Assembly: GCF_003675895.1 (NCBI RefSeq) | Contig: NZ_ML014776.1 | Span: 1-64,000, forward strand | Direction of reading: 5' to 3' | DNA: 64,000 bases | DNA from: Parashewanella curva | Lineage (GTDB): Bacteria; Pseudomonadota; Gammaproteobacteria; Enterobacterales; Shewanellaceae | In this document: positions 38,842-47,400 of the stretch, piece by piece | How positions within the stretch are numbered: the first letter of the stretch is position 1 | Layout of the letters: each line of letters starts with the position of its first letter | Program-made: the position numbers and the translations under genes | The notes under the pieces: generated by a model | Told to the model about the DNA's origin: nothing | Databases searched by the model: none | What the model saw: only the letters and a program-made list of their open reading frames with translations

Positions 38842-41800
38842 TTACTCGTCTAATGGCGATACCACAAACATCAAGTCACCTTGTGAGATCTGCTGACCAT
38901 TAGTATTCAAAATACGCTCAATGCGGTATTTCTTATCTTCTGGGTACAACACAGCATCTTTACGGTTAAAGCCTGCTAGATTCACTTGCGAGAACATCTT
39001 CATCGCTTCAGTCAGTGCCAGAGTTTGATCAGCAGTAACAATGTCACCTTCTTCAACAAAGTTTGGCTCTCCTGGCGCTGGTGAGGTATAGAAGATACCC
39101 GCACCTTGCGATAGTACTTTCAGCTCGTTACTGTCACCAACACGCAGTGATTCCGTTGATACACCAGCGGTTTCTGCCGCGGCTTCCATTTCTTCGATTA
39201 GAGCAGGAATATCAAGCTCAGCCATTAGGCGAGGTAGATAGTTGGTATCGTACACACCTTGACGGAAGGTGTTATCTTTCAGAATACGCTTCAACAGTGG
39301 AATGTTAGTCGCGATGCCTTTGATCACTACTTGATCGAGATACTCAACAAACTGATCAATCACTTGCTCACGGCTTTCACCACGCATGATCACCTGTGCA
39401 ATTAAGCTATCGTAGTATGGTGATACTTCTTTATCGGTTGCAGCAATTGAGATGATTTCAATATCGTCACGCTCTGGGAAGTTACACTCAGTGATCATAC
39501 CTGGGTTAGGTAGCAACTGAAGTACACCTTCACTATCTAATGCTGCTTTTTCAGCCGTGATACGAAGCTCCATCGCGTAGCCAACTTCTTTTGGCTCTAG
39601 CTCAGCGATTGAATTACCCGCTGCTACGTCAAACTGAGCACTTACGATATCAATGCAAGACGTGGCTTCGGTAACCGGGTGCTCTACCTGTAGACGCGTG
39701 TTCATTTCCATGAAGTACACTTCGTTGGCATCTAGGTTATAGATGAACTCGACGGTACCAGCACCCATGTAGTCTGTCGCATCACCCAGTGCACGAGTGT
39801 AATCCATTACTTTCTGCTTCAATTCAGCAGGTAGCATGGTAGATTCAGATTCTTCAATCACTTTCTGGTTGTTACGCTGTACAGAACAGTCACGAATACC
39901 CAGTACTTTGGTGTTACCGAACTTATCACGTAAAAGCTGAACTTCGATGTGACGTAGCGAGGTTACGTATTTCTCTAGGTAAAGGTCACCGTTACCAAAG
40001 GCTGCTGCTGCTTCGGTAGAGGTTTTTTGGAACAAGAAGATCATGTCTTCTGGCTTTTCAACAACCTGAATACCTTTACCGCCACCGCCTTGTACCGCTT
40101 TAAGCAGTACTGGGTAACCGATTTCATTAGCCACGTTCACCGCTTGCTCAGCGTTATTCAAAATACCGTGAGAACCCGGAACCACTGGAACATTTTGCGC
40201 TTGTGAAGTCTTAATCGCATTCGACTTGTTACCCATAGTGGTCATCGACAACACGCTTGGACCAACAAAGTTAACACCATTGTTTACACATAATGCAGCA
40301 AACTGTGGGCTTTCAGATAAGAAACCAATCCCTGGGTGAAGCGCATCTACCTGCTCGTATTCAGCCACTTTCAATACAGAATAAGCATTTAGATATGATT
40401 CATCTGAGGTGTTACCACCGATACAAACCAGCTTGTCGTTCTCTTTGAGCATTTCTGCTGGAACAGCTGTCATATCTGGATCTGACGCCACCAATACCAC
40501 ATTGATGTTGTTGTCGTGTGCTTTACGGATAAGCTTAACCGCTGTACAACCACGAGCGTGGATAAGTACTTTATCCATTGGCTTCATCAGAGCACGTGGA
40601 TCGTCTTGCTCGATGATTTCTTCTTCCGTTTGCACTTCTGGTACCAGCGTCGAGAACGCACTTGCGATCACATCACTGATCTCTTGACTCGGCAAAGGCA
40701 TCAATGGGTCGATGCTTGTTAGCTGTGCATCTAGGGTATCGCTGAATGGGTTATTGACTAGACCATTCATCGCCCCCGGCACTTTCGATAAGTAGTTCGA
40801 AAGCGTTGACGTTGATGGCAAGTAAGCTGGAACCACCATTTGACCCGCAAATGGCATGTTAGTGCCTGATAGGTAGTAAGTTTGCACTAATGGGTGAGTC
40901 ACGAAACTCGCCTGTGCACCACCGGTACAGTCACCATAACCAAACATCATTACAGGTAATTCGTTATCACGGATGAAACGAGTAATACGGTCGTTTACTA
41001 CAGCCATTGAGAATAGCGCAGCCGCACCTTCTTTAGTCTGCATACCACCAGAGCTGATAAAGCACACAACAGGAAGTTTACGCTTAGCACACTCAATCAA
41101 TAGCGAACTGAATTTCTCAGCACTTGCCATATCGAACGCACCCGCTTGGAATGCCGTGTTAGAAACGGCAACACCGACACGTTGCTTTTGACCATTGTTG
41201 TCAAAATCAGCCAAACCTGTGATCAAACCACACGGACGAATGCCTTTGTCTAATGCATCTTCAATCGATAAACGGAAACCTGGGAAGTTAAGCTGGTTTG
41301 CGGTCATCTTATCCGCATCAAGCTCATCAAACTGAGTGAAGAACTTACCGATGATGTTTTCCCAGCTCATCTTGCCAGAACGTTTTTCATCACGAAGCAC
41401 TTTCTGGATCAGCAAATCTTGATAACCCATAGTCAAACGGTTCCAGAAGTCTTTACGACGACCGATACGCACTGGGTTAATCGCACCTGTATAAGCACTT
41501 TGATCGTTTTCACTGTCAAAGTATTCAGGCAATAGACGCTCAAAGAAGTAAGTCAGAATTACGAACAAGCTGTCGTTCAATTGTGGGAAACCTACACTCT
41601 TCCAAGACTCAACACGAGTTAGAAGTTCAGCGCGGTTAGACTGAGACATAAAGTACTTCAGCCACTTGTAGAACTTACTCTTATCGTTAGCAATGTCTTG
41701 AGTCGAAATCGCTTTATCAATCGACGTGTGCAGTAGGTTATCCACTGACGCACGAGACAAGCTTTTCGCCATCATGGCTTCTTTCGCGATAGACGCTAGG

Positions 41801-43392
41801 TTAACTACAACATTGTCATACAAAGAGTTGAAGATAAGGATGTTGTAACATTGCCAGATAAAGTCTTCACGTAGCTCATCGTTCACGACTACATCAAGAA
41901 CGGTCAGTTGGTTTAGTTCAGGCCAATCTTTTTGAGTGACATCGGCTGGTAGGTTTTCAAGATGCGCAATCAAGCCTTTAAAGTTGTTTGCTGCATTACC
42001 TTTCCAACGATGGTATAAAGACCAACCAATGTTGAACAATAGCGCCTTACGTGCTTTTTTGTAGTTTTCTTTTGGCTCACCCAAAATCAAACGGGTGATC
42101 ATGTTACGCTCTTCAGAGATCTCTTCACGCTTAGAGGTAAAGGTTCCCCAAAGCTTGTTTAGCTCATCGTCATAGACGATTTTATCTGGGCTAGATAACC
42201 AAGTCTGGAAGACTTTATCTTGTTCTTGCTGAATACGCGCCAGTAAATCACCTTCAGGCACACTTACTTTAGACAAACGACCATATTCGCCTTCTGGAAT
42301 TGAGTGAATACGGCTACGAAGCGTTAGGTAACGTAGGTAACGATATGCACTACCAAACAGGTTCAGGTGCATGGTTGGGTTACTTGCGACTTCTAGCTCT
42401 GCATTATGTTCTAGTGACTGTAGGCTGTCAGAAGGATTTAAGAAACGGTTTAATGAGCGATCATAGTGTTCACGTAAATCGTCAGAATCACGAACAAACT
42501 CAATTGCTGCTTTTTCTACCGCTTCAATCGAGCTAATGATTGCGCGACGCAAGTTATGCTGACGCTCATCTTTGTCAAACGGAGTAAAATCAACAATACC
42601 ATCGATACAGCCGTGGCTGTATAACTCTTCAGGTGATACACCTACTGATTTAGCACACTCTTGCCAAGACAAGTTGTACTTACGAGCGATGCTTTGCAAA
42701 CCTTGAGGTTGAATCGTATTGAAAATACCATCACGCAGAGATAAAAGAATGTTTGCTGCCGCTAATGGGATCGCACCGCCAGAGTAACCTGCACCGATAA
42801 CGATACCAACCGTTGGTACGTCAACGTTAGCACTTTCAGCAATCGCTTTAGAGATTGAGTGCGCTTGGTTTTGGCTGTTCGCCGCCTCACCTGCATCCGC
42901 TCCAGGAGTGTCAATCAGATAAACGATTGGCATTGACAGCTCAGCAAAATGACGGATTGCTTTACAGGCTTCTAAATGATGCTCTGGCATCCAAGCGCCA
43001 TTTGATGTTGTACGCTCTTGAGCGATAAAACCAATACGGCGAGTGCGAGCACCAAAATTCAACTCTACTTCTGCACTATAAAAAGGCCCTACAGATTTTT
43101 CAGTAACGATTTTACCCTTTAGATCCGCAATCATGCGCTTGGCGCCTGGGCGGTTTTTATCTTGGGTCGGTTGAATAACTTTACTGACGTAACCATCTAC
43201 ATCAAGTAAAGATAAACTTTTTAAATTTGCCTGAATGCTGTCTTCATCCAGTAAACCTTTCACCTCGTCAGACAAGCTTTGCTTGCTGTGTTTAGGAAAT
43301 AATGAAAAGTCATTGGCTAATTGTTCAGCTTTTAAAAAGAGTACATCAGCACCTTCATTGTGTGTCGTTGCTGGCTGTTTCTTGCTGGTCAT
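38842..43392 (-). CDS. accADC: One-chain acetyl-CoA carboxylase (carboxyltransferase + biotin carboxylase + biotin carrier)
   Basis: The 1516-residue protein joins parts that are normally four subunits. An AccA-like alpha carboxyltransferase (about 50-290, with GAGYSGGAIPLAAAN) comes first. A helical linker follows, then an AccD-like beta half (about 680-900, with SSGGMQTKEGAAAL and GYGDCTGGAQASF), an ATP-grasp biotin carboxylase (about 945-1390, with VQGGGGKGIQVVE, EMNTRLQVEHPVTE) and a biotinyl domain with EAMKM, biotin on Lys1465. It should make malonyl-CoA or a related acyl-CoA product. The CT halves are in the order alpha-beta. Shewanella has a protein of this kind. A LysR regulator is encoded divergently. 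Confidence 0.88.
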   Translation of the reverse strand: MTSKKQPATTHNEGADVLFLKAEQLANDFSLFPKHSKQSLSDEVKGLLDEDSIQANLKSLSLLDVDGYVSKVIQPTQDKNRPGAKRMIADLKGKIVTEKSVGPFYSAEVELNFGARTRRIGFIAQERTTSNGAWMPEHHLEACKAIRHFAELSMPIVYLIDTPGADAGEAANSQNQAHSISKAIAESANVDVPTVGIVIGAGYSGGAIPLAAANILLSLRDGIFNTIQPQGLQSIARKYNLSWQECAKSVGVSPEELYSHGCIDGIVDFTPFDKDERQHNLRRAIISSIEAVEKAAIEFVRDSDDLREHYDRSLNRFLNPSDSLQSLEHNAELEVASNPTMHLNLFGSAYRYLRYLTLRSRIHSIPEGEYGRLSKVSVPEGDLLARIQQEQDKVFQTWLSSPDKIVYDDELNKLWGTFTSKREEISEERNMITRLILGEPKENYKKARKALLFNIGWSLYHRWKGNAANNFKGLIAHLENLPADVTQKDWPELNQLTVLDVVVNDELREDFIWQCYNILIFNSLYDNVVVNLASIAKEAMMAKSLSRASVDNLLHTSIDKAISTQDIANDKSKFYKWLKYFMSQSNRAELLTRVESWKSVGFPQLNDSLFVILTYFFERLLPEYFDSENDQSAYTGAINPVRIGRRKDFWNRLTMGYQDLLIQKVLRDEKRSGKMSWENIIGKFFTQFDELDADKMTANQLNFPGFRLSIEDALDKGIRPCGLITGLADFDNNGQKQRVGVAVSNTAFQAGAFDMASAEKFSSLLIECAKRKLPVVCFISSGGMQTKEGAAALFSMAVVNDRITRFIRDNELPVMMFGYGDCTGGAQASFVTHPLVQTYYLSGTNMPFAGQMVVPAYLPSTSTLSNYLSKVPGAMNGLVNNPFSDTLDAQLTSIDPLMPLPSQEISDVIASAFSTLVPEVQTEEEIIEQDDPRALMKPMDKVLIHARGCTAVKLIRKAHDNNINVVLVASDPDMTAVPAEMLKENDKLVCIGGNTSDESYLNAYSVLKVAEYEQVDALHPGIGFLSESPQFAALCVNNGVNFVGPSVLSMTTMGNKSNAIKTSQAQNVPVVPGSHGILNNAEQAVNVANEIGYPVLLKAVQGGGGKGIQVVEKPEDMIFLFQKTSTEAAAAFGNGDLYLEKYVTSLRHIEVQLLRDKFGNTKVLGIRDCSVQRNNQKVIEESESTMLPAELKQKVMDYTRALGDATDYMGAGTVEFIYNLDANEVYFMEMNTRLQVEHPVTEATSCIDIVSAQFDVAAGNSIAELEPKEVGYAMELRITAEKAALDSEGVLQLLPNPGMITECNFPERDDIEIISIAATDKEVSPYYDSLIAQVIMRGESREQVIDQFVEYLDQVVIKGIATNIPLLKRILKDNTFRQGVYDTNYLPRLMAELDIPALIEEMEAAAETAGVSTESLRVGDSNELKVLSQGAGIFYTSPAPGEPNFVEEGDIVTADQTLALTEAMKMFSQVNLAGFNRKDAVLYPEDKKYRIERILNTNGQQISQGDLMFVVSPLDE

Positions 43393-43489
43393 CCTAAGAT
43401 CCTCTGCTTATCCTAGCCTCTAGGCCTTCGCTATTTCTATCTAGCTTTTAGACCTGATTTTTTATTAGAGTAAATATAACTTTTATCTA

Positions 43490-43538
43490 TCTCAAATTGC
43501 CATTAAACTGGCTTAGACGCTTTGTTCCATATTTGAGA
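43490..43538. promoter_or_regulatory. Inverted repeat in the divergent accADC-lysR region
   Basis: The arms tctcaaat (43490-43497) and atttgaga (43531-43538) are exact inverted copies 33 bases apart. They sit 14 bases before the LysR start and about 100 bases before the carboxylase start, where a LysR-type regulator would control both genes. Confidence 0.45.
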
Positions 43539-43551
43539 CAGTGGTAAAAAC

Positions 43552-44463
43552 ATGCCTGATTTGAATGGGATGATGCTCTTTGCTGCCGTTGTTCGCGCTA
43601 AGGGTTTCTCACAAGCCGCCCGAGATACTGGGCTACCAAAATCGACCATTAGTCGTAAAGTTGCTCAACTTGAAGAGCAGCTTGGAGTGCGATTATTGCA
43701 ACGAGATACACGCAATTTGAGCCTGACTCAAGTTGGGGCCTTGTTCTATCAACATTGTGACAGTATCAGTCACGAAATCGAAGCAGCCAAAGCTACCATC
43801 GAAAACACCCATAATGATGTGTCAGGATCTTTGCGAATTGCCATCCCAGTTTCCTTCAGTCAGGAACTGATTGCCAACTTGGCAAGCGGATTTATGCGAC
43901 TTTATCCTAATGTCACCCTAGATATCCAGTTTACTGACAACGATGTTGGACTGGTCGGAGAAGGTTACGATATCGCCATCAAGTATGGTCCTCTACAATC
44001 TTCAGACCTCGTTGCGCGACTTTTGTTCGAAAGGCAGCCCATTTTAGTTGCCAGCCCCGGTTATTTAAAAACCAATGGTACTCCTGCAACACCTAATGAA
44101 CTCTCTGCTCACAAAGGCATAATGCTTGGTAGTTCTCGCTCTGTTCCGATATGGCCATTAGGTAAAGGTTCACGCAAAACAATGGTGAGCTTTCAAAAGA
44201 AGCTCAGTGTTAACAGTGCCACCATGGTAAAAAAATTGGCATTGGATGACTTTGGGGTTGCTATGATTTCAAATACCAGCTGCAAAAAAGAACTTGCTAA
44301 TGGTACTTTAATTCCAATTTTGCAAGAATGGCCTATCGAAGCAACTAAGATTTATGGTGTGTATTCTAGCCGCAGACAGCTAGCGGCCAATATCAGTACC
44401 TTTTTAGACTTCTTTGCTAAGCGCTTCTCAAGCCAAGAGTCGTTACAAATACTAATGAATTAA
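43552..44463 (+). CDS. LysR-family transcriptional regulator
   Basis: The 303-residue protein has an N-terminal winged helix-turn-helix (GFSQAARDTGLPKSTISRKVAQLEEQLG, residues about 20-48) and a periplasmic-binding-like effector domain. It is divergent from accADC and probably regulates it and itself through the inverted repeat in the shared intergenic region. The effector ligand is unknown. Confidence 0.88.
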   Translation: MPDLNGMMLFAAVVRAKGFSQAARDTGLPKSTISRKVAQLEEQLGVRLLQRDTRNLSLTQVGALFYQHCDSISHEIEAAKATIENTHNDVSGSLRIAIPVSFSQELIANLASGFMRLYPNVTLDIQFTDNDVGLVGEGYDIAIKYGPLQSSDLVARLLFERQPILVASPGYLKTNGTPATPNELSAHKGIMLGSSRSVPIWPLGKGSRKTMVSFQKKLSVNSATMVKKLALDDFGVAMISNTSCKKELANGTLIPILQEWPIEATKIYGVYSSRRQLAANISTFLDFFAKRFSSQESLQILMN

Positions 44464-44472
44464 GGAATAGTG

Positions 44473-45627
44473 ATGCTGCCTTATTTTCAATTGAGCTTGA
44501 TTGCACTTTCAACTTTTATCTCGGTATCGCTTCAAGCTATGCCTTTAAATGTTGAAGAATCCAGATTACAAACAGCTAAAGACAATATGGCTGAAGTAGT
44601 CAACCGCTACCAAACTAATCTCGACTCGTTAGCAGCCAAACTCTCTGAAAAAAACCAACTCACATTAACCCATAATGTGACCCGAAATGCTAAACGCCTC
44701 TGGAAGCGTGCGGTAAGTGACGTTCGCTCGGGTCATCAAGATGACCGAAGTTTGTACTGGGCACGTTTGGCAATACGTAAACAAATCAAAGAGTATCAAC
44801 AGCGAGCAAAGTGGCCTGACTGGCAGCTTAATGTAATTCTTAACGGGGTTGAGTCTGCAACACGAGGTATTGGCGATGTGCATTTCGGTGATAACGTTGA
44901 TATCAAAATCTTATTAACCGGCTTTGACCCTTTCTTTCTTGATAGGAACATAGCACAAAGTAATCCATCAGAATTAACCGCACTTGCGCTTGATGGTTAC
45001 CAGTTTAAAGTGAATGGTAAAATAGCTCAAATTGAAACAATGATGATCCCCGTTCGATTTGATGATTTTGATGATGGACTGATTGAATCGATCTTTACTC
45101 CTGCCTTTAGAGATAAAAGCGCAGATATGATTTTCACTGTCAGCATGGGACGTAAAGATTTTGATTTAGAACGTTTCCCAGCTTTAAACCGAAGCGCAAA
45201 GACCCCTGGTAATTTAAATGTCTACACAGGTGCAACTAAACAACAACCACTTCCGCCCCTCTTAAAAGGCCAGACACTGAATGGGGCTCAATTTGTTGAG
45301 TTTACGCTACCCGTAAAAGCCATGCAGTCAGTCCAAGGAAAATGGAAAGTGATCGATAATCGCGAGGTGACGACATTGGAACGTGGTCAATATGAGGCTA
45401 AATCATTACATTCACTTCAGCAACAAACCTCTGTAGAAGGCTCAGGAGGGGGTTATTTGTCTAATGAAATATCGTATCGTGCAATTCGGTTAATGCAGCA
45501 ATTTGAACATACGATTCCTGTCGGGCATATTCACACACCACGCATTAAAGGTTATGAGCCAAAAACAGAAAAACAAATAGTAGATCAAGTTCGTGACATG
45601 GTGAAAGCAGCGGCTGGAACGCTTTAA
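44473..45627 (+). CDS. Exported pyroglutamyl-peptidase (C15)-like protein with catalytic Cys replaced by Ser
   Basis: An N-terminal signal peptide (LSLIALSTFISVSLQA) and a helical region of about 120 residues precede a C15-like domain. The family motifs are visible: LLTGFDPFF with following NPSE, and MGRKDFDLERFPALN with the catalytic Glu. In GGGYLSNEISYRAIR the family Cys (before Asn) is Ser330, while the catalytic His is kept in VGHIHTP. It may be a non-enzymatic binding protein or a Ser-variant peptidase. The ATG at 44473 is chosen with AAGGAA before it. Its stop overlaps the end of the convergent sctQ by four bases. Confidence 0.7.
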   Translation: MLPYFQLSLIALSTFISVSLQAMPLNVEESRLQTAKDNMAEVVNRYQTNLDSLAAKLSEKNQLTLTHNVTRNAKRLWKRAVSDVRSGHQDDRSLYWARLAIRKQIKEYQQRAKWPDWQLNVILNGVESATRGIGDVHFGDNVDIKILLTGFDPFFLDRNIAQSNPSELTALALDGYQFKVNGKIAQIETMMIPVRFDDFDDGLIESIFTPAFRDKSADMIFTVSMGRKDFDLERFPALNRSAKTPGNLNVYTGATKQQPLPPLLKGQTLNGAQFVEFTLPVKAMQSVQGKWKVIDNREVTTLERGQYEAKSLHSLQQQTSVEGSGGGYLSNEISYRAIRLMQQFEHTIPVGHIHTPRIKGYEPKTEKQIVDQVRDMVKAAAGTL

Positions 45628-46487
45628 AGTACTTTTGCAATTAGGCCATCAGGGCTTCGAAGTAAGCAGATATGAGCAAAGTTCTCTTTATGAGAGGCAT
45701 CGGTTTGGCGGCATAAACTTAATTGTCCATGGTTCACAAATTTGACCGGAATACCTTCACCTTCAGCCATGGTGCCAACATCAGCAAGACTCAATGATAC
45801 GCTTGCAAGTTCAGCTAATAGAGGAGGGTAATGGAAGTCGATTTCGGTCAGTACTTCTTCCACCAGCATCAGTTTTTCCCCTGTCTCAGGATCATCTTGA
45901 ATACGCACCTTTGCAAGGGGGCGTTGCCACCAGAGAAGAGCTTGGCCTAGCTCAATATCCGTTTCTGCATCAAGCCAAAGACCATTGCCCGCTTCTGGTA
46001 ATTCAGGTTCAGACTGAGTTTGGGGGATATATCCTGCAATTAGACTTAGTGAGACACTCGGAGAGTCAGTAATACAAGGCGCCCAATGAGAAACCATAGG
46101 TTGCCATTCATTGACAGGCCATTGAACCAATACGCATCGAACACCATTGAGGGTCAATATTGGGTATACGTCCTGCTCTAAAATATGAGCACTTGGCGTT
46201 TCAGACACCGAATCAACCAACCATTGACCAACAATCTCGAAAATAGCAGCACTAATGCAAGGCACGAAGTCTTCAGGTAATTTATCAAGAACGGATATTC
46301 CTGTATTATCAGACACGGCTTTTTTCCAGTCAGATAATGGTACCCATATTCCGATACCTTCGGCAAAGCTTTGGTGTTGCCACAGCAGACCATCACCGCC
46401 AATGGATTTGATTTCTAAACGGCAATTCTGGGCTTCTAGTCCTGTGCCTATTACTCGGCTTACTTCTAAAAGTACACTGCTTTCCAT
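45624..46487 (-). CDS. sctQ: Type III secretion cytoplasmic sorting-platform protein SctQ
   Basis: The 287-residue protein ends the secretion operon. Its N-terminal 200 residues have little recognisable pattern, and the last 80 resemble a SPOA domain (LLAELASVSLSLADVGTMAEGEGIPV, then a short beta tail). Position after SctN-SctO-SctP and length support SctQ (SsaQ/YscQ). It forms the sorting platform that docks substrates to the ATPase. An internal start at 45869 with its own ribosome binding site could yield an 81-residue C-terminal isoform, as in SsaQ and YscQ. The next genes in SPI-2, sctRSTU, are absent. Confidence 0.75.
   Translation of the reverse strand: MESSVLLEVSRVIGTGLEAQNCRLEIKSIGGDGLLWQHQSFAEGIGIWVPLSDWKKAVSDNTGISVLDKLPEDFVPCISAAIFEIVGQWLVDSVSETPSAHILEQDVYPILTLNGVRCVLVQWPVNEWQPMVSHWAPCITDSPSVSLSLIAGYIPQTQSEPELPEAGNGLWLDAETDIELGQALLWWQRPLAKVRIQDDPETGEKLMLVEEVLTEIDFHYPPLLAELASVSLSLADVGTMAEGEGIPVKFVNHGQLSLCRQTDASHKENFAHICLLRSPDGLIAKVL
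45866..45882 (-). promoter_or_regulatory. Internal ribosome binding site and start codon within sctQ
   Basis: On the minus strand AGGGGA ends eight bases before an in-frame ATG whose first base is 45869 (Met207 of SctQ). The short product would be residues 207-287, covering the SPOA-like domain. Internal translation of SctQ is established in SsaQ, SpaO and YscQ. Confidence 0.5.
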
Positions 46488-46535
46488 CAGGTTTCCTATA
46501 TTTGGATATTCGTTTACTGTATTGGTTTAGCGAAA

Positions 46536-46997
46536 TTACTCTCTAGACGCCTGAACATTGATGTGAACATGGTGTTTACGACCTTTCAAATTCTCAACGA
46601 TTTTGGGCATTGCATTATTAATAGCTTTCGCTTGGCGTTCATTTTTGGGGTGCAGGCTTAAACGAATTCCACGTTTATCATAATTAGCCTGAATAATAAG
46701 GCCTGTCATGGGACCGTTTAACATGCGATAACATAGCATGTCACCCTGCCTTGAAACTTCAGCACCACCTAACTTACATACACCACCATCATGGCTCAAA
46801 ATCGACTTAGTAGTTTTAGTAATGTTTTTATTTTTGCTATCGTCCATCTCAAATTCATCTTGCTTATGATGAAATGGGTTAAATAACTCCTTAAAATGGC
46901 GCACTTCACGTGATTGTGGGTCGGCTTTTTTATCTTTACTTTCATGCTCGCTTGAGGTGACCTGCTCAGAACGATTGACATTAATGGAATTACTCAT
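46536..46997 (-). CDS. sctP: Type III secretion needle-length/substrate-switch protein SctP (putative)
   Basis: About 153 residues, hydrophilic and basic. The C-terminal half (GIRLSLHPKNERQAKAINNAM, then VENLKGRKHHVHINV) resembles the T3S4 substrate-specificity-switch domain, and the position between SctO and SctQ fits SsaP/YscP. The protein is short compared with YscP, so the identification rests on location and C-terminal pattern. The ATG at 46997 lies within the sctO coding end, so the genes overlap. Confidence 0.6.
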   Translation of the reverse strand: MSNSINVNRSEQVTSSEHESKDKKADPQSREVRHFKELFNPFHHKQDEFEMDDSKNKNITKTTKSILSHDGGVCKLGGAEVSRQGDMLCYRMLNGPMTGLIIQANYDKRGIRLSLHPKNERQAKAINNAMPKIVENLKGRKHHVHINVQASRE

Positions 46998-47391
46998 CAA
47001 ACACCGCCTGCAATTTTTCTTGATCCTTTACTAACTGTAGTACCTCTCGATTAAGTTGCTCGATGGTATTATCTGTTTCATGGATTTCATTCTGAATACT
47101 CACCACCTTTTCTGCTAATTCTCGCTCTTGTTGATATTGTTTAGATTGCAACAATCTAAATTCCGACAATTCGCTGTGCCCTAGTGATTCACTGGGTATG
47201 CTGCCATTGCGTATTTGCTCTATCAGTTGATTGCGCTCACGGATCGTTTGCTGTCGTTGATCTTTTAACTCTTGCTTTTGTTTTTTTATATCATTAATTT
47301 TACGACGAAGTTTTGTCTCTTTTTGCGCCCGAATTTTTAAAATCTGTTTTAAGGTTTTTTTATCGTTACCATCCAATGCAGCATCTTTCAT
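46990..47391 (-). CDS. sctO: Type III secretion stalk protein SctO
   Basis: The 133-residue protein is nearly all coiled coil, rich in Lys, Glu and Gln (residues about 8-125), like SsaO/YscO and flagellar FliJ. It connects the ATPase to the export gate. It starts nine bases after sctN and its end overlaps the start of sctP. Sequence alone is generic; gene order makes the call. Confidence 0.75.
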   Translation of the reverse strand: MKDAALDGNDKKTLKQILKIRAQKETKLRRKINDIKKQKQELKDQRQQTIRERNQLIEQIRNGSIPSESLGHSELSEFRLLQSKQYQQERELAEKVVSIQNEIHETDNTIEQLNREVLQLVKDQEKLQAVFDE

Positions 47392-47400
47392 AGCATAGCC

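Noticed and set aside
38842..43392. Polyketide- or carboxylase-fusion misassembly
   Set aside because: One uninterrupted frame with all domains in plausible order; similar proteins are known in Shewanella, so it is not an artefact.
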